Origin: an uncultured Hungatella sp.
Lineage (GTDB): Bacteria > Bacillota > Clostridia > Lachnospirales > Lachnospiraceae
NCBI GenBank assembly: GCA_949879025.1
Contig: CATLBO010000009.1
Coordinates: 1-50,513 of the forward strand
Direction: 5' to 3'
Length of the DNA: 50,513 bases
Part shown: positions 1 to 8,062 of the stretch, in pieces
Layout: each line of letters starts with the position of its first letter
Numbering within the stretch: position 1 is the stretch's first letter
Position numbers and translations under genes: made by a program
Notes under the pieces: generated by a model
The model's input: the letters and a program-made list of their open reading frames with translations, nothing else
What the model was told of the DNA's origin: nothing
Databases searched by the model: none

Positions 1-442
1 CCCTGGAACCATTATACCATAAATTGCCAAATATTGCTATAGAATAAAACAAAAATTTTGACAAAAAAATATAGGCTTTACAGGGCCTAAGAGTACTTTT
101 TTCATTATCAAACTGTCAAACACCCGGAGGAGTCATTGGGCTTTTAGGGGGACTGGTGACCGAGCGGATACGAAAATTTGTAAATAAAATGTGAGAGATG
201 AATTCATCCAGACGATCCATGGCTTTCTTAGGCAAAAGCGGAACCAGTTTGACGAAACTGCATTGACCAGAAAGCAGTAACATAGAGCTGCTAAAAAATA
301 ACAAAAGTAATAGAACATCTATGTTTTTTTTGCCTGGAATGTATTATAATGAATATAACGGACATTTAACGGGAATTTGGCTTTTGCAGAAGAACACGGC
401 ATCTGCCAAAAAGGCAATCATGACAAATTGGGAGGTAATAAG
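1..442. other. Non-coding stretch upstream of galT
   Basis: I see no convincing gene here. Short open frames exist on both strands, but none has a ribosome binding site at a sensible distance from a start, and none shows a recognisable domain. The stretch is AT-rich. A TTGACA at 58-63 has no matching -10 box. A small hairpin, TGCC-AAAAA-GGCA, lies at about 406-418, just upstream of the galT ribosome site. The left part probably belongs to the 3' side of a neighbour outside the window. Confidence 0.5.
323..350 (+). promoter_or_regulatory. Possible galT promoter
   Basis: A perfect TATAAT at 345-350 lies about 93 bases before the galT start. The -35 position holds only a T-rich stretch (around 323-328), so this is a weak prediction resting on the -10 box alone. 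Confidence 0.35.
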
Positions 443-1951
443 ATGGTATACGAAGCGATTGGCAAACTGGTGCAGTATGGGTTGGACACATGTTTGATCA
501 CAGAGGTAGACAGGATCTATGCTACCAATCAGATTTTGGATGTGCTGCATATGGATGACTATGAGGAGCCGGAGAATGTAAAAAGGCCGGTGGCGCTGGA
601 AGAGGTGCTGAAGGAATTGCTGGATTATGCCCATGAAACCGGGGTTATGCCGGATGACAGCATTACTTATCGTGATCTTTTCGATACAAGGCTTATGAAT
701 TGTCTTATGCCGAGGCCAGTGGAGGTGGTACATGCTTTCTGGAAAAAGTATCAGGATTCCCCAAAGGCTGCTACGGATTATTTTTATAAATTAAGCCAGG
801 ATTCAGACTATATACGCAGATACCGAGTATGCAAGGATATAAAATGGGTGGCCCGGTCAAAGTACGGCGATTTGGATATTACCATCAATTTATCAAAGCC
901 GGAGAAAGATCCAAAGGCCATTGCCGCTGCCAAGCTTGCCAAGCAGAGCGGATACCCTAAATGCCTGCTGTGTATGGAAAATATAGGGTATGCAGGCCGT
1001 GCCAATCATCCGGCCAGGAATAATCACCGGATCATTCCCATTACCATCAATGATAATGCCTGGGGATTCCAGTATTCTCCCTATGTGTATTATAATGAGC
1101 ACTGTATTGTCTTTAACGGGAAACATGTTCCCATGAAGATTGAGAGGGCTACCTTTATTAAGCTGTTCGATTTTGTAGAATTGTTCCCCCATTATTTCCT
1201 GGGTTCCAATGCGGATCTGCCTATTGTAGGCGGTTCTATTTTAAGCCATGACCATTTCCAGGGAGGACATTATACATTTGCTATGGCCAAGGCGCCTATG
1301 AAGAAGAAATTTAAGATGAAGGGCTATGAGGATGTGGAGGCAGGGATCGTATACTGGCCCATGTCAGTGATCCGTCTCAGGGCAAAAGACAGCGATAGAC
1401 TGGTGGATCTGGGAGAGGTGATTCTGAAAGCCTGGAGAGGGTATACGGATGAGGATGCATTTATTTTTGCCGAGACCGATGGGGAACCTCACAATACTAT
1501 TACGCCGATTGCCAGGAAAAACGGGGAGTTCTTTGAACTGGATCTGGTGCTGAGGAATAATATTACTACAGAGGAATTTCCGCTGGGCGTATACCATCCT
1601 CATCAGGAGCTGCACCATATTAAGAAAGAGAATATCGGGCTGATTGAGGTAATGGGACTGGCAGTGCTGCCTTCCAGACTAAAAGAGGAACTGGCCCTTC
1701 TTGGGGAATATATTGTGGAAGGGAAGGCTGTGGGAGACAATGAAGCCATTGCAAAACATGAGCAGTGGGTGAAAGAATTCCTTCCCAAATATGAGAATGT
1801 GACCAGGGAGAATGTGCAGGAAATTCTGAAGGCAGAGGTAGGGCTGGTATTTGAGCGGGTACTGGAGGATTCCGGCGTATATAAATGTACAGACGAGGGA
1901 AGGAAATCCTTTGAAAAGTTTCTGAAGAAGGCCGGGTTTGAGAAGGCATAA
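443..1951 (+). CDS. galT: UDP-glucose--hexose-1-phosphate uridylyltransferase
   Basis: This is a Leloir-pathway enzyme exchanging UMP between UDP-glucose and galactose-1-phosphate, acting in the cytosol. The 502-residue protein matches the long Firmicute GalT class (about 500 residues) rather than the shorter enterobacterial type. The active-site segment GGSILSHDHFQGG carries the His-x-His pair of the nucleotide-transfer family. A longer frame opens upstream at a TTG (377), but the ATG at 443 is preferred because GGAGG at 431-435 sits 7 bases before it. The HAD phosphatase follows after only 17 bases, so the two are probably cotranscribed. No galK or galE is nearby, so the rest of the galactose pathway must lie elsewhere. 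Assignment is secure; the start is fairly sure. Confidence 0.93.
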   Translation: MVYEAIGKLVQYGLDTCLITEVDRIYATNQILDVLHMDDYEEPENVKRPVALEEVLKELLDYAHETGVMPDDSITYRDLFDTRLMNCLMPRPVEVVHAFWKKYQDSPKAATDYFYKLSQDSDYIRRYRVCKDIKWVARSKYGDLDITINLSKPEKDPKAIAAAKLAKQSGYPKCLLCMENIGYAGRANHPARNNHRIIPITINDNAWGFQYSPYVYYNEHCIVFNGKHVPMKIERATFIKLFDFVELFPHYFLGSNADLPIVGGSILSHDHFQGGHYTFAMAKAPMKKKFKMKGYEDVEAGIVYWPMSVIRLRAKDSDRLVDLGEVILKAWRGYTDEDAFIFAETDGEPHNTITPIARKNGEFFELDLVLRNNITTEEFPLGVYHPHQELHHIKKENIGLIEVMGLAVLPSRLKEELALLGEYIVEGKAVGDNEAIAKHEQWVKEFLPKYENVTRENVQEILKAEVGLVFERVLEDSGVYKCTDEGRKSFEKFLKKAGFEKA

Positions 1952-1968
1952 AGGAAGGGAATCATGGT

Positions 1969-2646
1969 ATGATAAAAGCAGTAATCTTTGATATGGATGG
2001 TTTGATGATTGACAGTGAAAGGGTTACCTTTGAAGGATACAAGGCTGAATGCGGGAAAATGGGGCTTGTTATGGAGGAGGAATTCTATAAAAAAGTTTTG
2101 GGCCATACTCTGCCGGAGGTATTCCAGATGTTTTGGGATAAATACGGAAAATCATTTCCCATGGAAGAGGTGCTGGAAAAGGTACATAACTATATGGATG
2201 ATGTGTTTGTGAGAGATGGGGTTCCGGTGAAAGAGGGATTAAGAGAGCTGCTGCAATATTTGAAGGCTAACAATTATAAGACGGTGGTAGCTACCTCCAG
2301 CGGCCGCAGCAGGGTGGACAGGATTCTTAATATGGCAGGGCTGACAGAATATTTTGATGGCTCTGTTTGCGGTGACGAGGTAAAAAACGGGAAGCCTGAC
2401 CCGGAAGTCTTTTTGAAAGCCTGCGAAAAAGTGCAGGCAAAGCCGCAGGAGGCCCTTGTTTTGGAAGACTCGGAGGCAGGGATAAGTGCAGCCTATGCTG
2501 CAGGTATTCCAGTGATCTGTGTGCCAGATATGAAGTATCCGGAGGAGCAGTTTGCCAGGAAAGCTGTTAAAATCGCAGCCTCGCTGGCAGTGGTTTTGGA
2601 GATGTTTGAGAAAGAAGGAAATAGCTGCTGCGGAAGCAGGATATAA
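1969..2646 (+). CDS. HAD-superfamily phosphatase, beta-phosphoglucomutase-like subfamily
   Basis: A 225-residue cytosolic hydrolase of the HAD family. Motif I is FDMDGLMIDSE near the N-terminus, with the nucleophile Asp and the general acid/base Asp two residues later. Motif II is the Thr/Ser in VATSSGR, motif III the Lys of KNGKPDPEVF, and motif IV is LEDSEAGISAA. The small helical cap between motifs I and II fits the phosphatase/phosphoglucomutase subclass I. Such proteins dephosphorylate sugar phosphates or isomerise hexose-1-phosphates. Placement directly behind galT suggests a sugar-phosphate substrate, but that is inference. AAGGAAGGGA at 1951-1960 serves as the ribosome site. A terminator follows 43 bases after the stop. 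Confidence 0.85.
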   Translation: MIKAVIFDMDGLMIDSERVTFEGYKAECGKMGLVMEEEFYKKVLGHTLPEVFQMFWDKYGKSFPMEEVLEKVHNYMDDVFVRDGVPVKEGLRELLQYLKANNYKTVVATSSGRSRVDRILNMAGLTEYFDGSVCGDEVKNGKPDPEVFLKACEKVQAKPQEALVLEDSEAGISAAYAAGIPVICVPDMKYPEEQFARKAVKIAASLAVVLEMFEKEGNSCCGSRI

Positions 2647-2689
2647 CAATAGAACAGATTCCCTGTTAAAGCATGGAGACAGTATGGAA

Positions 2690-2717
2690 GGACTCGGTTT
2701 AGGCCGGGTCCTTTTTT
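2690..2717 (+). terminator. Rho-independent terminator after the galT operon
   Basis: An 8-bp stem GGACTCGG/CCGGGTCC (one G-T pair) with a 6-base loop is followed directly by six T residues. Confidence 0.88.
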
Positions 2718-2836
2718 ATTGCAGAAGATTGCGTCATATAAAGCCAAAACCCTCTTCAGGCTGTGGGCAATACACATACGGAAACTGGCTGCTGTAAGCG
2801 CACTTGGACGCACGAGTCCGGCTTATTTGGCTCTTT

Positions 2837-2946
2837 GTTGTTGAAATAACAACTAAACTTTTGAAATAACAGTTGACAAACGGAAAATTACCTGTTATTA
2901 TAGCATTATAAATGTTGAAACAAAAATATAAACTGTTAAATCAACA
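2837..2946 (+). promoter_or_regulatory. Operator array, probably for the DeoR-family repressor
   Basis: The palindrome GTTGTTGAAATAACAAC occupies 2837-2853. TTGAAATAAC occurs at 2841-2850 and again at 2861-2870, exactly 20 bases (two helical turns) apart. Related elements GTTGAAACAA (2914-2923) and TGTTAAATCAACA (2934-2946) lie downstream of the -10 box. The array brackets the promoter on both sides, as expected for repression with looping. Assigning it to the DeoR protein encoded in the operon is inference. Confidence 0.65.
2873..2901 (+). promoter_or_regulatory. Promoter of the PfkB/dehydrogenase/DeoR/PTS operon
   Basis: A consensus -35 TTGACA (2873-2878) is separated by 17 bases from a -10 TATTAT (2896-2901). 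It sits inside the operator-like repeats, so transcription is probably off until the inducer is present. Confidence 0.85.
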
Positions 2947-2965
2947 AAAAGAAAGTGAGGGAATT

Positions 2966-3898
2966 ATGATTTACACAGTAACGCTTAATCCGGCTCTGGA
3001 TAAGACGGTAGAGATTCCGTCATTTACCATTGACAGTGTGAACCGCATCACTGCCATGAGGACAGATCCAGGAGGAAAGGGGATCAATGTCTCCAAAGTA
3101 ATTGGAAAGCTGGGAGGAACGAGCACAGCGACAGGAATTCTCGGCGGCACAACAGGGCAGGCTATTATGTCTGCGCTGGAAGATATGGGGCTGGAGACTT
3201 TCTTCTGCTTTGCAGACGGGGAGACTCGTACCAACCTGAAAGTTGTGGACAAAACAAAACACACGAATACAGACATCAATGAGCCGGGGCTTACGGTTAC
3301 AGAAGAGCTTTTGAACACTCTTTTAAAGGAACTTCTGGCAAAGCTTAAAAAGGATGACATTGTGGTTTTGTCAGGAAGCCTGCCTATAGGAGCACCGAAA
3401 AATACATATGGAACATGGGTAAAATGCTGCAGAGAAGCAGGAGCTAAGACCATCCTGGATGCAGATGGGGAACTGCTAATGGAAGGCCTTAAGGAGTCGC
3501 CGTATTTGATTAAGCCCAATCATCACGAACTTTCCCGGCTGTTTGACACAACCCTTGAGACTCCCCAGGAGCTGAAAAAGGCGGCCCTGAAGCTGATGGA
3601 GGAAAACAAAGTAGAGAAAGTAGTGGTATCCATGGGTGCTGCGGGAGCGCTGTATGTGACAAAAGATATTACCATCTATGCAGAAGGACTGAAAGTGCCT
3701 GTCGGCAGTACTGTGGGAGCGGGAGACAGCGTGGTTGCAGCTTTGGCATTTGCCGAGGAGTCAGGCATGAGCCTGGAGGAGACGGTTCGGCTGTCTACGG
3801 CAACGGGAGCGGCTAATGTAATGTGCAGCGGAACTCAGGCGGCAGAATACCAGGTAATAAAGGATCTGATTCCCAAAGTGGTATTTCAAGAGAAGTAA
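2966..3898 (+). CDS. PfkB-family ketohexose-phosphate kinase, 1-phosphofructokinase-like
   Basis: A 310-residue ribokinase-fold kinase. The N-terminal YTVTLNPALDKTVEI, the glycine-rich PGGKGINVSKV segment and the C-terminal GAGDSVVAAL signature, with the catalytic Asp, place it with FruK/LacC. These enzymes phosphorylate fructose-1-phosphate or tagatose-6-phosphate to the bisphosphate for aldolase. An in-frame ATG at 2912 would add 18 residues, but it has no ribosome site and lies in the operator region. The ATG at 2966 follows a GTGAGGG element and gives the family-typical N-terminus MIYTVTLNP. As first gene of an operon with a PTS transporter and a dehydrogenase, it probably performs the last step before aldolase. 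FruK is the closest guess, but LacC-type activity cannot be excluded. Confidence 0.85.
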   Translation: MIYTVTLNPALDKTVEIPSFTIDSVNRITAMRTDPGGKGINVSKVIGKLGGTSTATGILGGTTGQAIMSALEDMGLETFFCFADGETRTNLKVVDKTKHTNTDINEPGLTVTEELLNTLLKELLAKLKKDDIVVLSGSLPIGAPKNTYGTWVKCCREAGAKTILDADGELLMEGLKESPYLIKPNHHELSRLFDTTLETPQELKKAALKLMEENKVEKVVVSMGAAGALYVTKDITIYAEGLKVPVGSTVGAGDSVVAALAFAEESGMSLEETVRLSTATGAANVMCSGTQAAEYQVIKDLIPKVVFQEK

Positions 3899-3948
3899 CT
3901 GTTGCAAAAACAATTAATTATAAGTTATGATAAGAAAGGAGTTTTAAA

Positions 3949-5217
3949 ATGAAAGCAAAAGGTGTTAGACTGCATGGGGCAAATGATTTAAGACTGGAGG
4001 AATTTGAACTTCCGGAGATTACGGATGACGAGATTTTGGTAAAGGTGGTTTCTGACAGTATCTGCATGTCGACTTACAAGTGTGCCATTTTGGGGGAGAA
4101 GCATAAACGTGTTCACGATGATGTGGCAGAGCATCCGGCTATTATGGGTCATGAGTTTGCAGGAGACATTGTGAAGGTGGGAAAGAACCATCAGGATACC
4201 TTTAAGCCAGGTATGAAGTTTACGCTGCAGCCTGCACTGAATTATAAAGGAACCATGTGGAGTCCCGGATATTCCTACGAATTTTTCGGAGGAGATGCCA
4301 CTTACTGCATTATTCCGGCGGAGGTTATGGAGCTGGGATGCCTTCTGGAGTATAAAGGAAGAGCCTATTATGAGGCATCTCTGGCAGAACCGATGTCCTG
4401 CAGTATCGGAGCATTTAACGCCGCATATCATACTCAGATGGGAGTTTACACCCACCAGATGGGCATTCGGGAGAACGGCAAACTGGCTATTATGGCAGGA
4501 GCCGGCCCTATGGGACTGGGAGCCCTTACATATGCCCTTCATCGGGACGTCCGTCCTTCATTGGTAGTGGTTACGGATCTGGATCAGGATCGCCTTGATC
4601 GGGCTGCCCAGCTGTTTTCGCCTGCAGAGTACGCAAAGCAAGGAATTCAGGTTCATTTCGTAAACACAGGCAAATATGAAGACCCAGTGGCAGAGCTTAT
4701 GAAGATTTCCGGCGGCACAGGGTATGATGATGTTCTCTGCTATGCCCCAGTGGCAGCAGTGATCAAGCAGTCCAGCGACATTTTGGGACGGGACGGATGC
4801 CTTAACTTTTTCGCAGGCCCTACGGACAATAAGTTCAGCGCAACCATTAACTTTTATGATGTACACTATAACTCCACTCATGTTATGGGAACCACAGGAG
4901 GCAACACTGCGGACATGATTGAATCCCTGGAATTGACTGCAGCAAAGCGCATTAACCCGGCAGTTATGGTGACTCATATCGGCGGATTAGATGCAGTGGC
5001 AGATACCACGTTAAACCTGCCGAAGATTCCAGGAGGAAAGAAGCTGATCTATACCTGGCTTTCCATGCCTCTGACAGCGCTGACTGACTTAAGGGCTAAG
5101 GGCGAAGAAACTGGTGACGGCCGTCTGACGGCACTGGCGGACATCGTGGATGCCCATCAGGGACTGTGGTGCCCTGAAGCCGAGGAGTACCTGCTGGCTA
5201 ATTTTATAGAAAAATAA
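3949..5217 (+). CDS. Zinc-dependent medium-chain dehydrogenase, SorE/YggP-like
   Basis: A 422-residue dehydrogenase of the medium-chain reductase superfamily, longer than the usual 340-350 residues, like L-sorbose-1-phosphate reductase (SorE) and E. coli YggP. Visible zinc ligands are Cys39 and the His68-Glu69 pair in IMGHEFAGD, with Glu148 in the AEP motif. The nucleotide-binding GAGPMG spans 184-189. The four-Cys structural zinc lobe of classic alcohol dehydrogenases is missing and is replaced by a Tyr/Gly-rich segment (99-115). AAGGAG at 3936-3941 precedes the start. The setting beside a mannitol-family PTS recalls E. coli yggP-cmtA. It likely interconverts a hexitol phosphate and a ketose phosphate; the exact substrate is unknown. 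Confidence 0.8.
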   Translation: MKAKGVRLHGANDLRLEEFELPEITDDEILVKVVSDSICMSTYKCAILGEKHKRVHDDVAEHPAIMGHEFAGDIVKVGKNHQDTFKPGMKFTLQPALNYKGTMWSPGYSYEFFGGDATYCIIPAEVMELGCLLEYKGRAYYEASLAEPMSCSIGAFNAAYHTQMGVYTHQMGIRENGKLAIMAGAGPMGLGALTYALHRDVRPSLVVVTDLDQDRLDRAAQLFSPAEYAKQGIQVHFVNTGKYEDPVAELMKISGGTGYDDVLCYAPVAAVIKQSSDILGRDGCLNFFAGPTDNKFSATINFYDVHYNSTHVMGTTGGNTADMIESLELTAAKRINPAVMVTHIGGLDAVADTTLNLPKIPGGKKLIYTWLSMPLTALTDLRAKGEETGDGRLTALADIVDAHQGLWCPEAEEYLLANFIEK

Positions 5218-5230
5218 TACCGTGTCAGAA

Positions 5231-5260
5231 TCCCGTCTGTGGGTTTTGACACAGACGGGA
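5231..5260 (+). promoter_or_regulatory. Hairpin sequestering the deoR ribosome binding site
   Basis: An 11-bp perfect stem, TCCCGTCTGTG/CACAGACGGGA, closes an 8-base loop. Its 3' arm contains the GGGA of the ribosome site GGGAGG (5257-5262) used by the repressor gene starting at 5269. No T-run follows, so it is not a terminator. It probably lowers repressor translation relative to the flanking genes or stabilises the upstream mRNA. Confidence 0.7.
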
Positions 5261-5268
5261 GGTAAATT

Positions 5269-6030
5269 TTGGATTCTATGGAAACACGCAGAAATACCAT
5301 TGTTGAACTGATCAATGAAAACGGAACTGTTACGTTTTCCCAGCTGAAAAAGGCGTTTCCCAATGTGTCAGAGATGACGCTGCGGACGGATCTAAAGCTT
5401 TTGGATGAGGCTAAGAAGATTGTGCGCATCCATGGAGGTGCTAAGTCCGTCCAGGTGGTCATCGGGACAGACGACTATTTAAGCAACCGTTCTGTCCGCA
5501 ACATACCGGCAAAGCAGAAGGTGGCGGAGAAAGCCGTGTCCCTGATCCGCAGGGATACTACAGTTTTTTTAGATTCCGGAAGTACGGCTACTTTGATGGC
5601 CCGCCAGTTTCCTGACCAGTCTAATCTGATCTATACCACAGGATTAAGCTGCGCAACGGAGCTTGCCAACCTTTCAAACCCTTCGGTAATGCTGCCAGGA
5701 GGAAGGCTGAATCGGTACAGCCAGAGCGTGTACGGCATATTGGCGGTGAAAGAGCTGGAGCGGGTGAATTTCAGCCAGACATTTCTTGGGGTAACAGGAT
5801 ACAGTTCCTCTGCAGGTTTTACCTGTGGAAGTAATGAGGAAGCAATTTTGAAAATGACTGCCATAAAACAGTCGGAGCAGACCATTGTGCTTATGGATTC
5901 CTCTAAAATCGGGATGAAGAGCACGTTTTGCATCTGCGGCCTGGAAAAAGTGGACGTGGTGGTTTCTGACGGAAATCTGCCAGAGGAGTTTCTGGAAGAG
6001 TGCCGCAGATTCCAGGTGACAGTTATGTAA
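5269..6030 (+). CDS. DeoR-family transcriptional repressor
   Basis: A 253-residue cytosolic DNA-binding protein. The N-terminal winged helix reads TFSQLKKAFPNVSEMTLRTDLKLLDEA, followed by the family-typical VRIHGGAKS. The C-terminal half is the sugar-phosphate-sensing DeoR domain, with FLDSGSTATLMA and the FLGVTGYSSSAGFT segment. The start is taken as TTG 5269, 6 bases after GGGAGG; the in-frame ATG at 5278 is 15 bases away and less likely. The ribosome site is partly buried in the hairpin at 5231-5260. It sits between the dehydrogenase and PTS genes and probably controls the operon through the repeats at 2837-2946, released by a phosphorylated sugar intermediate. Family certain; regulon inferred. 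Confidence 0.9.
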   Translation: MDSMETRRNTIVELINENGTVTFSQLKKAFPNVSEMTLRTDLKLLDEAKKIVRIHGGAKSVQVVIGTDDYLSNRSVRNIPAKQKVAEKAVSLIRRDTTVFLDSGSTATLMARQFPDQSNLIYTTGLSCATELANLSNPSVMLPGGRLNRYSQSVYGILAVKELERVNFSQTFLGVTGYSSSAGFTCGSNEEAILKMTAIKQSEQTIVLMDSSKIGMKSTFCICGLEKVDVVVSDGNLPEEFLEECRRFQVTVM

Positions 6031-6099
6031 AGCTTCAGATAATAAACCTCATAAAACGGGTCAGTTCTCCATTGCTCTGCCAATGTGAGGAGGGTTATT

Positions 6100-7962
6100 T
6101 TGAAAAATAGTGTACAAAAATTTGGAAAATTTTTGTCGGCAATGGTTATGCCTAATATTGGTGCGCTGATTGCCTTTGGTTTTCTTGCCGCATTGTTTAT
6201 TGATACGGGATGGATACCGAATAAGGGATTTAACAGCATGGTAGGCCCTATGCTTACCTATCTGATCCCGATTTTGATTGCATCGACCGGCGGCAGGATG
6301 ATAGGCGGAGACAGAGGCCGGGTAGTAGGCGCCATTGCGGTTATAGGCGCCATCATGAGCAACACGGAAATTACCATGCTGATGGCAGCCATGGCTATGG
6401 GCCCCTTGGCGGGATACTGCATCAGCAAATTTGACAAGGCTATGGACGGCCATATGCCGGCAGGCTTTGAGATGCTGATTAACAATTTTTCCGCAGGAAT
6501 CATCGGAATGCTCCTTGCAATGCTGGGATATGTGATTATCGGTCCGGCTATGAGCGGTATTTTACAGATTCTGTCGGCAGGAGTTAATGTATTAGTTCAG
6601 AATGAACTGCTGCCTCTGGCTGCAGTGTTTATTGAGCCTGCAAAGGTGCTGTTTTTAAACAATGCCATTAACCATGGAATTTTTACCCCGATTGCTACGG
6701 CACAGGCGGCTGAGACGGGAAAGTCTATTATGTATATGCTGGAGCCTAACCCAGGTCCGGGACTCGGCGTGCTTCTTGCTTATATGTTCTTCTGCAAAGA
6801 TAAGGCCACAAAGGATTCTGCTCCTGGAGCAGTGATCATCCACCTGCTGGGCGGTATCCACGAGATTTATTTTCCGTATATTCTCATGAACCCTCTGATT
6901 ATCGTGGCTCCTATTATTGGAAATATTGCAGCTGTTTTCTGGTATAATATGACTGGATGCGGGCTGGTGGGGCCGGCTTCGCCGGGGTCGGTGATTGCCT
7001 ACATGATGATGACGCCGGGACAGGATATGCTTAAGGTGCTTATGGGAATTGCCATGTCGGGGGGAATTTCCTTTGCCATTGCATCAGTATTTGTGCGGAT
7101 GGCCGGAAGCAAGAGCCTGGAGGAGGCACAGAATGAGCTGGCGGCCAGAAAGGCTCAGGCAAAGGGGCAGGCAGCAGTGCCAGGCACCATTGAGAAGTCA
7201 ACAGAGATTAGGAAGATAGTCTTTGCCTGCGATGCGGGGATGGGGTCCTCCGCTATGGGAGCCACTAAATTCCGCAACCGAATTAAGGCCGGACGTCCAG
7301 ATATTACAGTTACCAATACCTCTGTGGACAATATTCCTGCAGACTGCGATATTGCTGTTGTGCAGACGACTTTGGCTGACAGGGCGCGGAAGTCTGCGCC
7401 TGGAGCCCAGCTTATTACCATCGGCAATTTCCTTGCAGACCCTGCTTTGGATGCCTTATATGTACAGTTAAGTACTGGTGATGCCCCAGCAGCGCCTGCA
7501 GGGGAGAATACGGATATTGTGATTCCAGACGTACCTATTAAAAGGCAGGTGATTATACGGGAAGGCATCCATCTGGGGCAAAAGCCTGTGACTAAGGAAG
7601 AGGCTATCCAGGCTGCCGGAGAGATGCTGGTGAAACTGGGCTATGTGGATGCCACATATATTGATGCCATGCAGGAGAGAGAAAAACTGGTATCCACATA
7701 CATCGGCATGGGCGTGGCAATTCCCCATGGAACGACGCAGGCTAAGGGGACTGTGAAGAAAACGGGGATCGTGTGTTTCCAGTATCCAAAAGGAGTTGAT
7801 TTCGGGGCGGAGAAGGCCCAGCTGGTGTTCGGCATTGCGGGAATCGGAGATGAACACCTGGATCTTTTAAGCAAGCTGTGTACGCTTTTGGAAGATCCGG
7901 CGCTTTTAGAGACACTGAAAACGACAGATGACGCAGAATGGGTGTTGGATCAGCTTTCGTAA
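6100..7962 (+). CDS. PTS mannitol-family EIICBA transporter
   Basis: A 620-residue fused phosphotransferase permease that imports a hexitol or related sugar while phosphorylating it. Order: EIIC membrane domain (about 1-340; FLSAMVMPNIGALIAFG near the start, GGIHEIYFPYILM substrate motif), EIIB (phospho-Cys377 in VFACDAGMGSSAMG) and EIIA (phospho-His543 in GVAIPHGTT). All three domains look intact. TTG 6100 is preferred over GTG 6085 because GAGGAGGG (6087-6094) sits 5 bases upstream and the resulting N-terminus aligns with MtlA. It belongs to the operon starting at 2966. A normal mannitol locus would carry mtlD; here a zinc dehydrogenase and PfkB kinase are present, so the true substrate may not be mannitol. 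Confidence 0.9.
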   Translation: MKNSVQKFGKFLSAMVMPNIGALIAFGFLAALFIDTGWIPNKGFNSMVGPMLTYLIPILIASTGGRMIGGDRGRVVGAIAVIGAIMSNTEITMLMAAMAMGPLAGYCISKFDKAMDGHMPAGFEMLINNFSAGIIGMLLAMLGYVIIGPAMSGILQILSAGVNVLVQNELLPLAAVFIEPAKVLFLNNAINHGIFTPIATAQAAETGKSIMYMLEPNPGPGLGVLLAYMFFCKDKATKDSAPGAVIIHLLGGIHEIYFPYILMNPLIIVAPIIGNIAAVFWYNMTGCGLVGPASPGSVIAYMMMTPGQDMLKVLMGIAMSGGISFAIASVFVRMAGSKSLEEAQNELAARKAQAKGQAAVPGTIEKSTEIRKIVFACDAGMGSSAMGATKFRNRIKAGRPDITVTNTSVDNIPADCDIAVVQTTLADRARKSAPGAQLITIGNFLADPALDALYVQLSTGDAPAAPAGENTDIVIPDVPIKRQVIIREGIHLGQKPVTKEEAIQAAGEMLVKLGYVDATYIDAMQEREKLVSTYIGMGVAIPHGTTQAKGTVKKTGIVCFQYPKGVDFGAEKAQLVFGIAGIGDEHLDLLSKLCTLLEDPALLETLKTTDDAEWVLDQLS

Positions 7963-8010
7963 GATGTGCAGACAGAAATTTTTGATTGCTATTTGAGGGG
8001 AGTATTAAAA

Positions 8011-8047
8011 GGGGCTGCTGCATGGTTTTAAGAGCAGCAGCCTCTTT
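8011..8047. terminator. Bidirectional terminator-like hairpin between convergent genes
   Basis: An 11-bp stem, GGGGCTGCTGC (8011-8021) with GCAGCAGCCTC (8034-8044), has a 12-base loop. It is followed by TTTA on the + strand and CCTTTTAA on the minus strand. The T-runs are modest, but it lies between the convergent PTS and YihY genes. Confidence 0.65.
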
Positions 8048-8062
8048 AGAGTTTGCCGAATA

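Noticed and set aside
116..318. Minus-strand open frames upstream of galT
   Set aside because: No ribosome site, no domain, and both overlap each other in different phases.
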